64,000 nt of DNA from Aeromonas hydrophila subsp. hydrophila ATCC 7966 (GCF_000014805.1 NC_008570.1:87501-151500), one strand, 5' to 3'; shown: positions 14,046 to 24,919, counted from the first letter of the stretch. A program made the numbers and translations. Notes: generated by a model from the letters alone, not told the origin.

Positions 14046-14142
14046 CAAGGCTTTTTAATATCTTGCGGATAGCATGTTTGCACTGTCCCCGGCTCTTCAG
14101 TAGAGTCGGGTCCTACCTTCCAAGGAGAGAAAGAACCTTGCC

Positions 14143-16686
14143 ATGAGGCGAGCACTCGAGTCTGTCTATCAAATCATCTCAAGTCTGTCTCATTCGAGTG
14201 GTCAGGGATATTTCGATACCTTTGTGAGTGAAATCGCAGCAGCGGTCGGGGCCGACTTCGTCCTGATTTCAGGCAGGGATCAAGCGGGGCTCTCTTTCAA
14301 GGTACACGCCGCCCACCCCGCGTCTCTCGACATCACCAACTTCAGCTTTCCGGTCAGCGCCACCCTGAGGGAGATCACCCTGCAGGAGGGAGAGACCTGG
14401 TTCAGCGATCGGGTACAGCAGCTGTTTCCCCATGCCGCCGTGTTGCAGGCCTGGCACATTCAGGCCTATGCCGGCATCGCCCTCAAGAGTGCCCAGGGGG
14501 AGACGGTCGGCATCTGCAGCGTGCTGTTCAAGCGGCCGCTCACCAATATGGACAAGGTGATGGGCCTGTTGCGCCTGCTGGCTCCGCTGGCCGGGCGTGA
14601 ACTGGCGCTGATGCTGCAACAGCCGGCACCGCCCCAGCCCGAGTATCACGACTTTCTGCACACCATGATGTCCCACGCGCCGGTGGGGATCGGCAAGCTC
14701 GATCTGAACGGCAAGATTCTCTGGACCAACCCGGCCATCGAAAAGATGCTGGGTTACAGCCAGAGCGAGCTGCTGCACCGCACTGCCGCCGAGCTCAATC
14801 ACCCGGAGGACTGGCTGCGCAGCGCCGCCTGCTATGAAGAGCTAAAGCGCGGCGAGCGCACCGCCTTCACCCAGGAGAAGCGCTACCTGCACCGGGACGG
14901 TCAGGTGCTGTGGGGGCGGGTCACCGTCACCCTGGTGCGGGACGATCAGCTGCAGCCCGACTACCTGATGGTGGTGCTGGAGAACATCGATCCCCTCAAG
15001 CGCCACGCCGAACAGCTCAAGCTCTCCCACCGGGTCTACGACAATCTCTCCGAAGCGATCCTGGTGTGCGATGCCGACAGCCGCATCATCTCGGTCAACC
15101 CGGCGTTCGAGCAGATCACCGGTTACAGCGAGGAGGAGGTGTGCGGCCAGCGGCCCAGCATGCTCAAGTCCGGGCTGCACGATCAGGCCTTCTACGCCGA
15201 CATGTACCACGCGCTGGAGCGGGTGGGGGTGTGGCGCGGCGAGGTGTGGAACAAGCGCAAGAACGGCAAGCTCTATCCCCAGCAGCTGATGATCAGCACC
15301 CTGCGGGAAGGGGGGCGGATCAGCCAGTACATCGCCATCTTCAGCGACCTCTCCCAGACCAAGCTGGCGGAGCAGAAGATCGCCGCCCAGGCCAACTACG
15401 ACAACCTCACCGGGCTGCCCAACCGCTGGCTGTTCGGCCGCTGTCTGAGCCGCTTCTGCGAGCGGGGCGAGCGTTTCGCGCTGATGGTGCTCGACCTCAA
15501 CAACTTCAAGGCGGTCAACAACAGCATGGATCACCACGCCGGTGACGCCCTGCTGCGGGAGGTGTCGGACCGGCTGGTGAGCCGGGTGCGCACCGAGGAC
15601 CTGGTGGCCCGCATCGGCGGCGACGAGTTCGCCTTCCTGGTGCCCGGCATCGTCAACCGTCGTCAGGCCGAGGTGTTCGCCAAGCAGGTGATCGGCGGCT
15701 TCGCCCGTCCCTTCATGCTGGCCAACCAGCACCTCTACGTGACCGCCACCATCGGCATCACCCTCTGCCCGGGCGATGGCCTGGAGAGTGACGAGCTGCT
15801 GCGCAACGCCGAGCAGGCGCTGTTTGCCGCCAAGCGGCAGGGACGGCTGCTCGGCAGCTACTGCGCCTCCATGCGCGAAGAGGTGCGCCAGCGCCACCAG
15901 ATGCAGCAGGATCTGGCGGAGGCGATCAAGCTCGAGCAGCTGACCATGGCCTACCAGCCGATCTGGGACAACCGCAGTGGCCGGGTCGCCAAGCTGGAGG
16001 CGCTGGTGCGCTGGTACCACCCGCACTGGGGCCAGGTGTCGCCAGCGGACTTCATTCCGCTGGCGGAGGAGGCCGGGCTCATCCAGGGGCTGGGGGCGCT
16101 GGTGCTGTGGCAGTCGTGCCGGGATCTGGCGCGGCTGCAGCAATCTGGTTTCCCGGATCTGCAGATGTCGATCAACCGCTCCACCCTGGAGTTCCAGACC
16201 ATAGATCCGGAGGCGAGCGAGTGGCTCAAGGTGATCCACCACTTCGGGCTGGACCCGGCGGACATCGTCATCGAGATCACCGAGTCCCTGCTGATGGAGA
16301 CCAGCGATCAGCACAGGGTGCGGATCGATGCGCTGCGCGAGGCGGGCTGCAAGCTGGCCATCGACGACTTCGGTACCGGCTACTCGGCGCTCAACTATCT
16401 GCGCAACTTCCCGGTGGACCTGGTCAAGATCGACCGGGCCTTCGTGCGCCACATCCCGTTCAATGAACAGGACCGGCTGCTGCTGGACGGCATCATCAAC
16501 ATAGTGCACAACCTCGGCATGCAGGTGGTGATCGAGGGGGTGGAGACTCGCGAGCAGCTCAACTTCCTCTGCCAGAAGGGGTGCGCCTTCACGCAGGGTT
16601 ATCTGCTGAGCCGGCCGCTGGCCTACGACGACCTCACTGAGTACCTGCAGCTCAACGACAAGAGCATGTTCCTGCAGACCAGCTAG
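14143..16686 (+). CDS. GAF-PAS-PAS-GGDEF-EAL cyclic-di-GMP enzyme
   Basis: 847-residue cytosolic signalling protein without membrane helices. Order: GAF-like domain (about 10-160), two PAS domains (about 170-290 with HTMMSHAPVGIGKLDLNGKI, and 295-415 with NLSEAILVCDADSRIISVNPAFEQITGY), GGDEF (about 425-580, motif GGDEF at 492-496), EAL (about 600-840, EALVRW from 619, then EITES, DDFGTGYSALNY, KIDRAF, EGVET). Both the GGDEF signature and the EAL metal/catalytic residues appear intact, so either diguanylate cyclase or phosphodiesterase activity is possible; the dominant one cannot be told. No RxxD inhibitory site is evident just before GGDEF (sequence is RTEDLVARI). The ligand of GAF/PAS is unknown. 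The ATG has only a loosely spaced purine-rich site (AAGGAGAGAAAG) upstream. Confidence 0.9.
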   Translation: MRRALESVYQIISSLSHSSGQGYFDTFVSEIAAAVGADFVLISGRDQAGLSFKVHAAHPASLDITNFSFPVSATLREITLQEGETWFSDRVQQLFPHAAVLQAWHIQAYAGIALKSAQGETVGICSVLFKRPLTNMDKVMGLLRLLAPLAGRELALMLQQPAPPQPEYHDFLHTMMSHAPVGIGKLDLNGKILWTNPAIEKMLGYSQSELLHRTAAELNHPEDWLRSAACYEELKRGERTAFTQEKRYLHRDGQVLWGRVTVTLVRDDQLQPDYLMVVLENIDPLKRHAEQLKLSHRVYDNLSEAILVCDADSRIISVNPAFEQITGYSEEEVCGQRPSMLKSGLHDQAFYADMYHALERVGVWRGEVWNKRKNGKLYPQQLMISTLREGGRISQYIAIFSDLSQTKLAEQKIAAQANYDNLTGLPNRWLFGRCLSRFCERGERFALMVLDLNNFKAVNNSMDHHAGDALLREVSDRLVSRVRTEDLVARIGGDEFAFLVPGIVNRRQAEVFAKQVIGGFARPFMLANQHLYVTATIGITLCPGDGLESDELLRNAEQALFAAKRQGRLLGSYCASMREEVRQRHQMQQDLAEAIKLEQLTMAYQPIWDNRSGRVAKLEALVRWYHPHWGQVSPADFIPLAEEAGLIQGLGALVLWQSCRDLARLQQSGFPDLQMSINRSTLEFQTIDPEASEWLKVIHHFGLDPADIVIEITESLLMETSDQHRVRIDALREAGCKLAIDDFGTGYSALNYLRNFPVDLVKIDRAFVRHIPFNEQDRLLLDGIINIVHNLGMQVVIEGVETREQLNFLCQKGCAFTQGYLLSRPLAYDDLTEYLQLNDKSMFLQTS

Positions 16687-16780
16687 CCCCTCCGCCCCTC
16701 TCCTTCGGCCGGTGCCCCTACAGCGACCTTCGGGGGCTGTGATACACTCCGCCCACTGATACCGCCACACAGCCGATACC

Positions 16781-17527
16781 ATGCAGATCCTCCTCGAAGA
16801 CCCCGCCAAGGCGCCCCAGGCCGAAGCCCTGGCCAGCCAGCTCGGCCAGACCGACCTTCCCCAGTTTGCCCTGGTGTTCACCGCGGCGCGGCTGGAGCTG
16901 CGCAAGCTGGACGAGCCCAAGCTGGGTGCGGTCTACGTGGACTTCGTCGAAGGGGCGGTCGCCCATCGCCGCAAGTTCGGCGGTGGCCGTGGCCAATCCA
17001 TCGCCAAGGCGGTGGGGCTCAAGGCGGGTGCCATGCCGCGGGTGGTGGATGCCACCGCCGGGCTGGGACGCGATGCCTTCGTGCTCGCCTCCCTCGGCTG
17101 CAAGGTGACCATGATCGAGCGCAGCCCCGTGGTGGCCGCCCTGTTGCAGGACGGGCTGGCGCGGGCGGCGCTGGACCCGGAGATCGGCCCCTGGGTACGC
17201 GAGCGGATGCAGCTGCGGCACGGCCCGGCGGTGGAGACCTTGCTGGGGTTGACCGAGCGGCCCGACGTCATCTACCTCGACCCCATGTTCCCCCACAAGC
17301 AGAAGTCGGCGCTGGTGAAAAAAGAGATGCGGGTGTTCCAGTCGCTGGTGGGACCGGATCTCGACGCCGATGCCCTGCTGCCGGCGGCGCTCGCCATGGC
17401 GGACAAGCGGGTGGTGGTGAAACGGCCGGACTACGCCGGCTGGCTCAACGAGCACAAGCCGAGCATGGCTATCGAGACCAAGAGCAACCGCTTCGATGTC
17501 TACGTGATGGCGGCGCTGGCGGGATAA
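16781..17527 (+). CDS. rsmJ: 16S rRNA (guanine1516-N2)-methyltransferase
   Basis: 248-residue SAM-dependent methyltransferase modifying G1516 of 16S rRNA, matching E. coli RsmJ (YhiQ). SAM motif [19 protein letters not shown] at about 87-105 and catalytic DPMFPHK at about 168-174 are clear, with the family hallmark [20 protein letters not shown]. Separated from the cyclic-di-GMP gene by 94 nt; shares a bidirectional terminator with the convergent rof gene. Confidence 0.95.
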   Translation: MQILLEDPAKAPQAEALASQLGQTDLPQFALVFTAARLELRKLDEPKLGAVYVDFVEGAVAHRRKFGGGRGQSIAKAVGLKAGAMPRVVDATAGLGRDAFVLASLGCKVTMIERSPVVAALLQDGLARAALDPEIGPWVRERMQLRHGPAVETLLGLTERPDVIYLDPMFPHKQKSALVKKEMRVFQSLVGPDLDADALLPAALAMADKRVVVKRPDYAGWLNEHKPSMAIETKSNRFDVYVMAALAG

Positions 17528-17548
17528 CGCCGCACGCGAGGGATAAAA

Positions 17549-17582
17549 GAAGAGGGCCAACCCGATGGGGTTGGCCCTCTTG
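17549..17582. terminator. Bidirectional terminator between rsmJ and rof
   Basis: Stem AAGAGGGCCAACCC / GGGTTGGCCCTCTT with loop GATG; A-rich on the left and T on the right, so it can serve both convergent genes. Confidence 0.85.
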
Positions 17583-17586
17583 CCAT

Positions 17587-17856
17587 CTATTGGCTGTCGG
17601 CTGGGGCTGGCGGGGCAAAGCGGATCAGTTTCTCCTCCCCCTGCCAGCTGAGCGCCATGGTGGCCAGCTCCGCCAGGCTCAGTCGCTCGCCACCTTGCAG
17701 CAGCAGGTACTCGACCCCTGCTCTGGCCTCTATGGTGCGGATCTTGTCCTCCCACTGGCGGCCATCCCGGCCGGTGAGGGTGACCGGCAGCTGCCAGCTG
17801 GCGGCGATCTCCAGCCAGTCGTAGAGATCGCAACTGATGGGTTGGTAGGTGCTCAT
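17587..17856 (-). CDS. rof: Rho-binding antiterminator, Rof (YaeO) family
   Basis: 89-residue protein. The N-terminus MSTYQPISCDLYDWLEIAASW aligns with E. coli Rof (TYQPINCDDYDNLELA...), followed by the LTGRDG, VEYLLLQGGE and LSLAELATMALSW elements of the Rof beta-barrel. Rof binds the Rho N-terminal RNA-binding domain and inhibits termination. The correct start is at 17856; an open frame continues upstream but overlaps the lipoprotein gene. It lies 25 nt downstream of the DUF4382 lipoprotein gene on the same strand, probably co-transcribed. The rho gene is only about 5 kb away. Family assignment is by sequence resemblance. Confidence 0.75.
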   Translation of the reverse strand: MSTYQPISCDLYDWLEIAASWQLPVTLTGRDGRQWEDKIRTIEARAGVEYLLLQGGERLSLAELATMALSWQGEEKLIRFAPPAPADSQ

Positions 17857-17881
17857 GTGCGGGTTGCCCTCTGGTCGCCGG

Positions 17882-18862
17882 TTACTGGAAGTTGATGCTG
17901 GTGGCGGGCGCCACCACCGCTTGGGCTTGCTGCACCTGTTCCAGTTGCAGCGGGTCGCCGGCCAGCGCCGGATCGTCCTCGTTGCCATTGCAGACCAGCG
18001 CCAGATCGTAGCTGCCGAGATTAACAAATCCCAGTTCGTAACCAAAGCCGCCACCGCTTTGCGGCAACACGGGTGCGCTGGCATAGAAGCCGTTGTCGCT
18101 GTCCGCCATGTCGGGGTAGTTGTCATCGCTTCTGGGCTGGTAGAAGTAGACGAAGGCCTTGTCGGTCAGCTGGCCACCGCACAGCCCGGCCGCGACCGTG
18201 CCCTTGACTGTGGTGACCTGGGTGTTGTTCACCAGCCGCACCCCTCTGGGCTTGAGCTTGTAGTACTGCTCGTGGCCCGGCAGCACCATGGCCTGGCGCA
18301 GATCGAACTCGGTGGTGAAGGCGCTGAGGCCGTTGGCGGCGATGGTGAAGGCATCCAGCTTGAGTTCGCTGCTGGGCACCTCCAGCGGCTTGATCACCCC
18401 ATCATCCCGTTTGACGTAGGAGTAGGGGGTGCCATCCAGAAACTGGTTGGCAACCTCTCGTCCGTCCAGCACCCGCAGCCGCATCTGGCTGTAGTCGCCG
18501 GGCTCCACGCTCTGGCTGGCCAGCAGCGGGCGGCTGACCGAACCCTGATAGTGCAGCAGGTCTATGTAGGTGAACAGCGGCCGGCCCGCACTGTCGAGCG
18601 GGATGGTCTCGCCGCTCGGGGTGCAGCCATCGTCCTGGGTCGAGGTGAGAAAACTGGCAGTGGTCCAGCTCTGCTCGGTGCCGGCGACGGGGTGGATGCT
18701 GATGTTGGCGACGGCGATGCAGACCTTGCTGACTGCATCCACCGGGGCGTCGGAGAAGGCCAGCGAGAGCTGGGCCTGTTGCGGGCTGTTGTTGTCGCCG
18801 CCGCCTCCGCCCCCGCAGGCGGTAAGCAAGGCGGTCAGGCCGATCAGGGTCAAGGGTTTCAT
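17882..18862 (-). CDS. DUF4382-type lipoprotein
   Basis: About 326 residues. The N-terminus MKPLTLIGLTALLTAC is a lipoprotein signal with lipobox LTAC, followed by a six-glycine linker. The body (QAQLSLAFSDAPVDAVSKVCIAVANISIHP...) has the DUF4382 pattern, a predicted beta-sandwich domain with TYIDLLHYQG and LPGHEQYYKLKPRGVRLVNN. Function unknown; expected on the periplasmic face of the inner or outer membrane (residue +2 is Gly). An ATG three codons upstream (18871) is an alternative start. It is followed by rof. Confidence 0.75.
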   Translation of the reverse strand: MKPLTLIGLTALLTACGGGGGGDNNSPQQAQLSLAFSDAPVDAVSKVCIAVANISIHPVAGTEQSWTTASFLTSTQDDGCTPSGETIPLDSAGRPLFTYIDLLHYQGSVSRPLLASQSVEPGDYSQMRLRVLDGREVANQFLDGTPYSYVKRDDGVIKPLEVPSSELKLDAFTIAANGLSAFTTEFDLRQAMVLPGHEQYYKLKPRGVRLVNNTQVTTVKGTVAAGLCGGQLTDKAFVYFYQPRSDDNYPDMADSDNGFYASAPVLPQSGGGFGYELGFVNLGSYDLALVCNGNEDDPALAGDPLQLEQVQQAQAVVAPATSINFQ

Positions 18863-19067
18863 GGCGTCCATTCCGGTTGTGAAGACAACCCTACTCTAGT
18901 CGAGCGACGGCAATGGCGGGGGTGGCAGCTTGCGTGAAAAGGACGAGCTCGGTGCGCCAGCCCAATGAAATCAAGGGTCAGCCTTGAACGGCGCCAGTCA
19001 TGGCTGCGAAAGAGATTGTCGGAACGGTGGGGCTGGTGGTTTGGTGCACTGATTGGGCGAGGCCCAA

Positions 19068-20558
19068 TCAGGCTTCCAGCAGCCGGGTGGGCCAGCCCAT
19101 CTTCTGCTGGCGTTCCACCTCGAAGCGCAGTTCGCTGGCGCGCAGGTAGTGCTCGTCCAGCCAGCCGCTCGGCAGGGTCAGGGTCAGCGCATCTTCATCG
19201 GCTTCGAGGGTGAAGCGGGGCACTGTGCCCTGGGTGCGGCGCATGCAGAGGATCAGCGCGATGCGCAGGATGCGGGCCAGCCGGATCGCCTGGCGACCGG
19301 TGACGGCACCCTGCTTCTCCAGCGGTTCCAGCTTGAATTCGTCCCGCTGGTTGAACAGCAGGGCCGACAACAGCTTCTTCTGGGCCGGTGTAAAGCCAGG
19401 CATGTCGATGTTGTCGATGATATAGGCGGCGTGTTGCGGCGCCTTCTTGTACTCGATGCACAGACCGATCTCGTGCAGCAGGGCCGCGTAGCGCAGGATC
19501 GGGCGACCGTAGCGTTTCGAGAGTCGCCAGGCCGGCTGCAGCTGGTTGAACGCCTCGACGGCGGTGTCGCGCACCCGTTCGGCGTGCTCCTTGTCCAGCT
19601 GGTAGCGGTTGATCAGGCTGTCGGCGGTGCGATCACGGGCATCACAGTCGTGATTGTTGCCGAGCAGGCCGTAGATCAGCCCTTCACGCAGGGCGCCACC
19701 CGCCAGGGTCATGCTCTCTATCCCCAAGGTCTCGAAGATGGCGATCAGGATGGCGAGGCCGGAGGGGAACACGGTCAGTCGCTCGGCCGCCAGCCCTTCC
19801 AGCTGAAGTTGATCCAGCTTGCCACAGGCGATGGCCTGACCCATCAGCTCCTGCAACTTCGGCAGGGTGACCCGCTCGCTCTTCCCTTGCGCCAGCATGA
19901 TCTCCTGCAGCGCTTGCACCGTGCCTGAGGCGCCGACGCAGGTGCGCCAGCCGAGCGCGCGGTAATCTTCCGCCACCTTCTCCAGCACCGCCTTGGCGGC
20001 GGCGATGGCCTGCTTGAAGCGGGCCTCGGAGAGCTCGCCGTCGCCGAAGTGGTTGTTGAGCCAGGTGACGCAGCCCATGTGCAGGCTGTTGAGCAGTTTC
20101 GCTTCGCTGTGTTCGCCGATCACCAGCTCGGTGCTGGCGCCGCCGATGTCGATCACCAGCCGGTTGCCTTCGCCGGCCGAGGTCCAGGAGACCCCCTCAT
20201 AGATGGTCTTGGCCTCTTCCTCGCCCGAGATGATCTCGATGCTGTGGTTGAGCACCCGTTCCGCTTCACTGAGGAACTCGTCGACGTTGGTGGCAAGGCG
20301 CAGGGTGGCGGTGCCCACTACCCGGATGTTGTCGGCCGGAATGTCCTGCAACTGTTCGGAAAACAGGCGCAGGCAGTCCCAGCCCCGCTCCATGGCGGCA
20401 CGGCTGAGACGAAACTCCGGATCGAGCCCGGCGGCGAGGCGAACCTTGCGCTTGACCTTGGTGACGGTGCGCAGGGCTCCGGCGACCTCGCGCACCACCA
20501 GCATGTGAAAGCTGTTGGAGCCGAGGTCGATGGCGGCATAGAGCGGCGAGTTGTGCAA
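19068..20558 (-). CDS. gppA: Guanosine-5'-triphosphate,3'-diphosphate pyrophosphatase (Ppx/GppA family)
   Basis: 496 residues, like E. coli GppA (494 aa). Converts pppGpp to ppGpp and degrades polyphosphate. ASKHA phosphatase motifs are clear: YAAIDLGSNSFHMLV near the N-terminus, GTATLRLA, ISGEEEAKTIYEGV, and the P-loop-like DIGGASTELV, with MGCVTWLNNHF and GGALREGLIYG following; a C-terminal HD-like region carries LLHEIG. The start codon appears to be TTG: no ATG/GTG precedes the first conserved motif in frame, and AAAGGA lies 9 nt upstream. It lies 14 nt downstream of rhlB, the same pair as in E. coli. Confidence 0.93.
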   Translation of the reverse strand: MHNSPLYAAIDLGSNSFHMLVVREVAGALRTVTKVKRKVRLAAGLDPEFRLSRAAMERGWDCLRLFSEQLQDIPADNIRVVGTATLRLATNVDEFLSEAERVLNHSIEIISGEEEAKTIYEGVSWTSAGEGNRLVIDIGGASTELVIGEHSEAKLLNSLHMGCVTWLNNHFGDGELSEARFKQAIAAAKAVLEKVAEDYRALGWRTCVGASGTVQALQEIMLAQGKSERVTLPKLQELMGQAIACGKLDQLQLEGLAAERLTVFPSGLAILIAIFETLGIESMTLAGGALREGLIYGLLGNNHDCDARDRTADSLINRYQLDKEHAERVRDTAVEAFNQLQPAWRLSKRYGRPILRYAALLHEIGLCIEYKKAPQHAAYIIDNIDMPGFTPAQKKLLSALLFNQRDEFKLEPLEKQGAVTGRQAIRLARILRIALILCMRRTQGTVPRFTLEADEDALTLTLPSGWLDEHYLRASELRFEVERQQKMGWPTRLLEA

Positions 20559-20572
20559 CTGGGCCAGTCCTT

Positions 20573-21862
20573 TCAGCTCTTGCGGGGCGGACGACGGCGG
20601 TTGTTGCTGTTGCCACCGCCCTGGCGATCGCGCATGTTGCGGTTCACCGGTTGACGGTTGCGGAACACCCGCTTCGGTGCGGTCACGTCATCCAGCAGCG
20701 CTTCGCGGTCATACTTGCTGACCGGGATCGGGTGGTGGATGTACTCCTCGATGGCCGGCAGGTTGAAGGCATAGTCTTCACAGGCCAGGCTGATGGAGTG
20801 ACCGCTCTTGCCGGCACGACCGGTACGACCGATGCGGTGTACGTAGTCTTCGGCGTCGTCGGGCAGGTCATAGTTGAAGACGTGGGTCACGTCCGGGATG
20901 TGCAGACCGCGGGCGGCCACGTCGGTGGCAACCAGGATGTCGACCGTGCCCTTGGTGAAGTCTTCCAGGATCTTCATCCGCTTCTTCTGCGGCACGTCAC
21001 CGGTCAGCAGGCCGACGCGGTGGCCGTCATTCTCCAGCCAGGCATGAACGTCTTCACAGACGTGCTTGGTGTTGGCGAAGACGATGGCTTTTTCCGGCCA
21101 CTCCTCTTCCATCAGGGAGAGCAGCAGCAACATCTTGTCTTCGTTGGAGGGGTAGAACAGCTCCTCCTTGATCCGCACGCCGGTCATCTGCTCCGGCTCG
21201 ATCTGTACGTGTTCCGGGTGGTTCATGTGTTCGTAGGCCAGCTCCTGCACGCGCAGAGAGAGGGTGGCGGAGAACAGCATGCTCAGACGCTCGGTGGCGG
21301 GCGGCATGCGGCGGAACAGGAAACGGATGTCCTTGATGAAGCCGAGATCGAACATGCGATCCGCTTCGTCCAGCACCACGACCTGAATATTGCTCAGATC
21401 GATGACCTTGGACTTGAAGTAGTCGATGATGCGACCGGTGGTGCCGATCAGTATGTCGACACCCTGCTCCAGCACGGCCAGCTGCTTGTCGTACCCTTCG
21501 CCACCGTAGGCGAGGCCGAGCTTGAGGCCGGTCGAGGCGGACATGCTCTCCGCGTCGTTGTAGATCTGGACCGCCAGCTCCCGGGTCGGGGCCATGATGA
21601 TGGCGCGCGGCTGGTTGATGAGGCGCGGCTTGGTCAGCGGATGGGTCAACAAATAGTTGAAGGTGGCGGCCAGGAAGGCAAGGGTTTTGCCGGTCCCTGT
21701 CTGGGCCTGACCGGCGAGGTCATGACCTTCTACCAGCAGTGGCAGAGACAGTGCCTGGATGGGGGTGCAATAGTGAAATCCCTTTGATTCCAGACCAGCC
21801 AGAACTTCGGGTTCGAGGCCCATTTGGGCGAATTTGTCGGTCGTTAAATGTGTTTTGCTCAT
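20573..21862 (-). CDS. rhlB: ATP-dependent RNA helicase RhlB
   Basis: 429-residue DEAD-box helicase, the RNA-unwinding subunit of the degradosome in related bacteria. All motifs are visible: TPIQALSLP (Q), AQTGTGKT (I), PTRELAVQ (Ia), LDEADRMFD (II), FSATLS (III), [11 protein letters not shown] (V), [10 protein letters not shown] (VI), and an Arg-rich C-terminal tail ending NRRRPPRKS. Divergent from trxA, as in E. coli; the 113-nt gap holds both promoters. Confidence 0.96.
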   Translation of the reverse strand: MSKTHLTTDKFAQMGLEPEVLAGLESKGFHYCTPIQALSLPLLVEGHDLAGQAQTGTGKTLAFLAATFNYLLTHPLTKPRLINQPRAIIMAPTRELAVQIYNDAESMSASTGLKLGLAYGGEGYDKQLAVLEQGVDILIGTTGRIIDYFKSKVIDLSNIQVVVLDEADRMFDLGFIKDIRFLFRRMPPATERLSMLFSATLSLRVQELAYEHMNHPEHVQIEPEQMTGVRIKEELFYPSNEDKMLLLLSLMEEEWPEKAIVFANTKHVCEDVHAWLENDGHRVGLLTGDVPQKKRMKILEDFTKGTVDILVATDVAARGLHIPDVTHVFNYDLPDDAEDYVHRIGRTGRAGKSGHSISLACEDYAFNLPAIEEYIHHPIPVSKYDREALLDDVTAPKRVFRNRQPVNRNMRDRQGGGNSNNRRRPPRKS

Positions 21863-21975
21863 GGCGGTAGGTTATCAGGTTAGGCTTGCAATAATAAACA
21901 GGATCATTTCAAATAGGGCAACTATTGCCTTTGTTGATACGTCAATAAAGCCTTAATTACTGACTGGAGTTGGAG

Positions 21976-22302
21976 ATGAGTGACAAGATTGTTCAGCTGA
22001 GCGATGCCAGCTTCGAGGCAGATGTAATCAAAGCCGATGGCGCCGTTCTGGTCGACTTCTGGGCCGAATGGTGTGGTCCGTGCAAGATGATTGCCCCGAT
22101 CCTGAACGAAGTCGCCCAAGAGTATGCCGGTCGCGTGACCGTGGCGAAATTGAACATCGACCATAACGCCGACACTCCGCCCAAGTATGGCATTCGTGGT
22201 ATTCCGACCCTCTTGCTGTTCAAGAATGGCGAAGTGGCAGCGACCAAGGTCGGTGCACTGTCCAAGACTCAGCTGAAAGAGTTTCTGGACGGTAACCTGT
22301 AA
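21976..22302 (+). CDS. trxA: Thioredoxin 1
   Basis: 108-residue cytosolic thiol-disulfide reductant. Active site WCGPC is at residues 32-36 and the cis-Pro segment [15 protein letters not shown] follows. The ATG at 21976 is preferred over an in-frame TTG two codons upstream because the E. coli protein starts with the same MSDKI and GGAG lies just ahead. Confidence 0.97.
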   Translation: MSDKIVQLSDASFEADVIKADGAVLVDFWAEWCGPCKMIAPILNEVAQEYAGRVTVAKLNIDHNADTPPKYGIRGIPTLLLFKNGEVAATKVGALSKTQLKEFLDGNL

Positions 22303-22311
22303 TAATCAAAG

Positions 22312-22346
22312 AGGAGCGCATTGCAATAATGCGCTCCTTCTGTTTT
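22312..22346 (+). terminator. trxA terminator
   Basis: Stem AGGAGCGCATT / AATGCGCTCCTT with loop GCAAT, then CTGTTTT, beginning 10 nt after the trxA stop. Confidence 0.85.
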
Positions 22347-22509
22347 ATCACCTAGACGCTCACCCCGATTGGTGCTAATTTATCGCTCGTTTGCTAACCT
22401 TTTTGCCTGACTCTTTGCTCACACATCAGCCTGGCAAATCAAATCCGATCAGCATCAATCCAGCAGACTGTCTCCTCATTTCAATCCTTGCTTACAGACT
22501 TTCACCACT
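22347..22509 (+). promoter_or_regulatory. Long C-rich rho leader
   Basis: The 163 nt between the trxA terminator and rho. Bases 22381-22509 contain 42 C and 16 G, striking in a GC-rich genome where the two are normally balanced; there is little secondary structure and no clear Shine-Dalgarno before the rho ATG. C-rich, G-poor, unstructured RNA is what Rho binds, and E. coli rho is autoregulated by termination in its leader, so this is a likely autoregulatory rut region. Confidence 0.6.
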
Positions 22510-23775
<1,266 letters not shown>

Positions 23776-23792
23776 CCGACTCGAAAATCATC

Positions 23793-23819
23793 AAACCGCG
23801 GCCCAGGTCGCGGTTTTTG
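23793..23819 (+). terminator. rho terminator
   Basis: Stem AAACCGCG / CGCGGTTT with loop GCCCAGGT and a T-run (GGTTTTTG), 18 nt after the rho stop. Confidence 0.85.
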
Positions 23820-23881
23820 TTTATCTATTTTACGGTCGCCTGAGTAGTATGAAACCTCGATGTCACAAGGATAGGGACGTC

Positions 23882-24889
23882 ATGAAGCATGTACTCCTGA
23901 TATTGCTGAGCTGGCTGCTGGTGCTGCCGGTCGGGGCTGCCGAGACGCAGCCTCCCCGGACGGCACTGGTGGCCGACGAGGGGCTGCAGGGTCACCTTGA
24001 CTATCTGACCGACCGGCTGCAGCTGGGGCAGTTTGCCGCCATCGACACCCTGCTGGACTCCCTGGCTGTGGGGCAGCGGGAGTATCTGTTGTGCCAGCTG
24101 CTGGCTACCCTCAATAGCCAGCCCAGGGCCACCAGTCCACAACTGCTGGCCTGGGTGCGCGCCCAGTCGTTCAAGGCCCCCAGCTGGCTGGTGGACAAAG
24201 AGGTGGACGGCTTTCTGGTGCAGCAACCCGCCTACGACTTTGCCGCCGCCGCGCGGCAGGTGTTGAGCCGCTGGCAGCAGCAGGCCTGGCAGGACAACTA
24301 TCGCCAGCAGCTGGAAGAGGGCACGTTCGAGTTCAAGCAGATCTACAACAGCCGCAATCCCGATCTGGCCCAGCAGCAGCAGGCGCTGCTGACCGTACTC
24401 GATCGGCAGCCGCTTCCGCTCCTGCAGCGGGAGGCGCATACGCTGGCCGCCATGAGCATCTTCCTGCCCGACAACCGGCTGCTGCGGCTGCTGGCCGAGC
24501 GTACCGGCGACAGCGCCCTCTATCAGAAGCTGTGGCATCAACCGGTGGATCATGACAGCGTGGCCGCGCTCGCCAGCGTGGGCCGCTTTCACCAGGGCCA
24601 GGCGGCCAGTGATCTGCTGATTGCCGCCAGTCGCAATGCCCGTCTCAAGCTGCCCGCTCTGCAGCAACTCAGTCAACTTTCGCCGCTGCCAGACACGGCC
24701 CAGCAGTTCCTGCTGGCGGAGCTGGGCAATCGCCAATACAGCGGTCAGGTGGCCAGCCTGCTGCTGCAGATGGACGAACCCAGGCTGCTGGCCCAGCTTG
24801 CCGATCGGCTGACCCGGCAGGAAAAGCGCCATGCAAGTCCGGTGATGCTGCCCGATTCGGGTACACCCGCCGCCCGCCCAGGGTTATAA
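23882..24889 (+). CDS. Exported protein of unknown function
   Basis: About 335 residues starting MKHVLLILLSWLLVLPVGAAE, a clear Sec signal peptide cleaved after VGA or GAA. The mature part is alpha-helical, Gln/Leu-rich and repetitive in style (for example HTLAAMSIFLPDNRLLRLLAERTGD, VAALASVGRFHQGQAASDLLIAASRNARLKLPALQQLSQLS), suggesting a helical-repeat fold. No enzymatic motif is seen. AGGG sits about 6 nt before the chosen ATG; an earlier in-frame start at 23849 would disrupt the signal. A TATAAT hexamer (24885-24890) overlaps its stop codon and could be the -10 of ubiD, though no good -35 accompanies it. Confidence 0.7.
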   Translation: MKHVLLILLSWLLVLPVGAAETQPPRTALVADEGLQGHLDYLTDRLQLGQFAAIDTLLDSLAVGQREYLLCQLLATLNSQPRATSPQLLAWVRAQSFKAPSWLVDKEVDGFLVQQPAYDFAAAARQVLSRWQQQAWQDNYRQQLEEGTFEFKQIYNSRNPDLAQQQQALLTVLDRQPLPLLQREAHTLAAMSIFLPDNRLLRLLAERTGDSALYQKLWHQPVDHDSVAALASVGRFHQGQAASDLLIAASRNARLKLPALQQLSQLSPLPDTAQQFLLAELGNRQYSGQVASLLLQMDEPRLLAQLADRLTRQEKRHASPVMLPDSGTPAARPGL

Positions 24890-24919
24890 TGCGGCATCGC
24901 CTGAACACAGGGTACCTGC

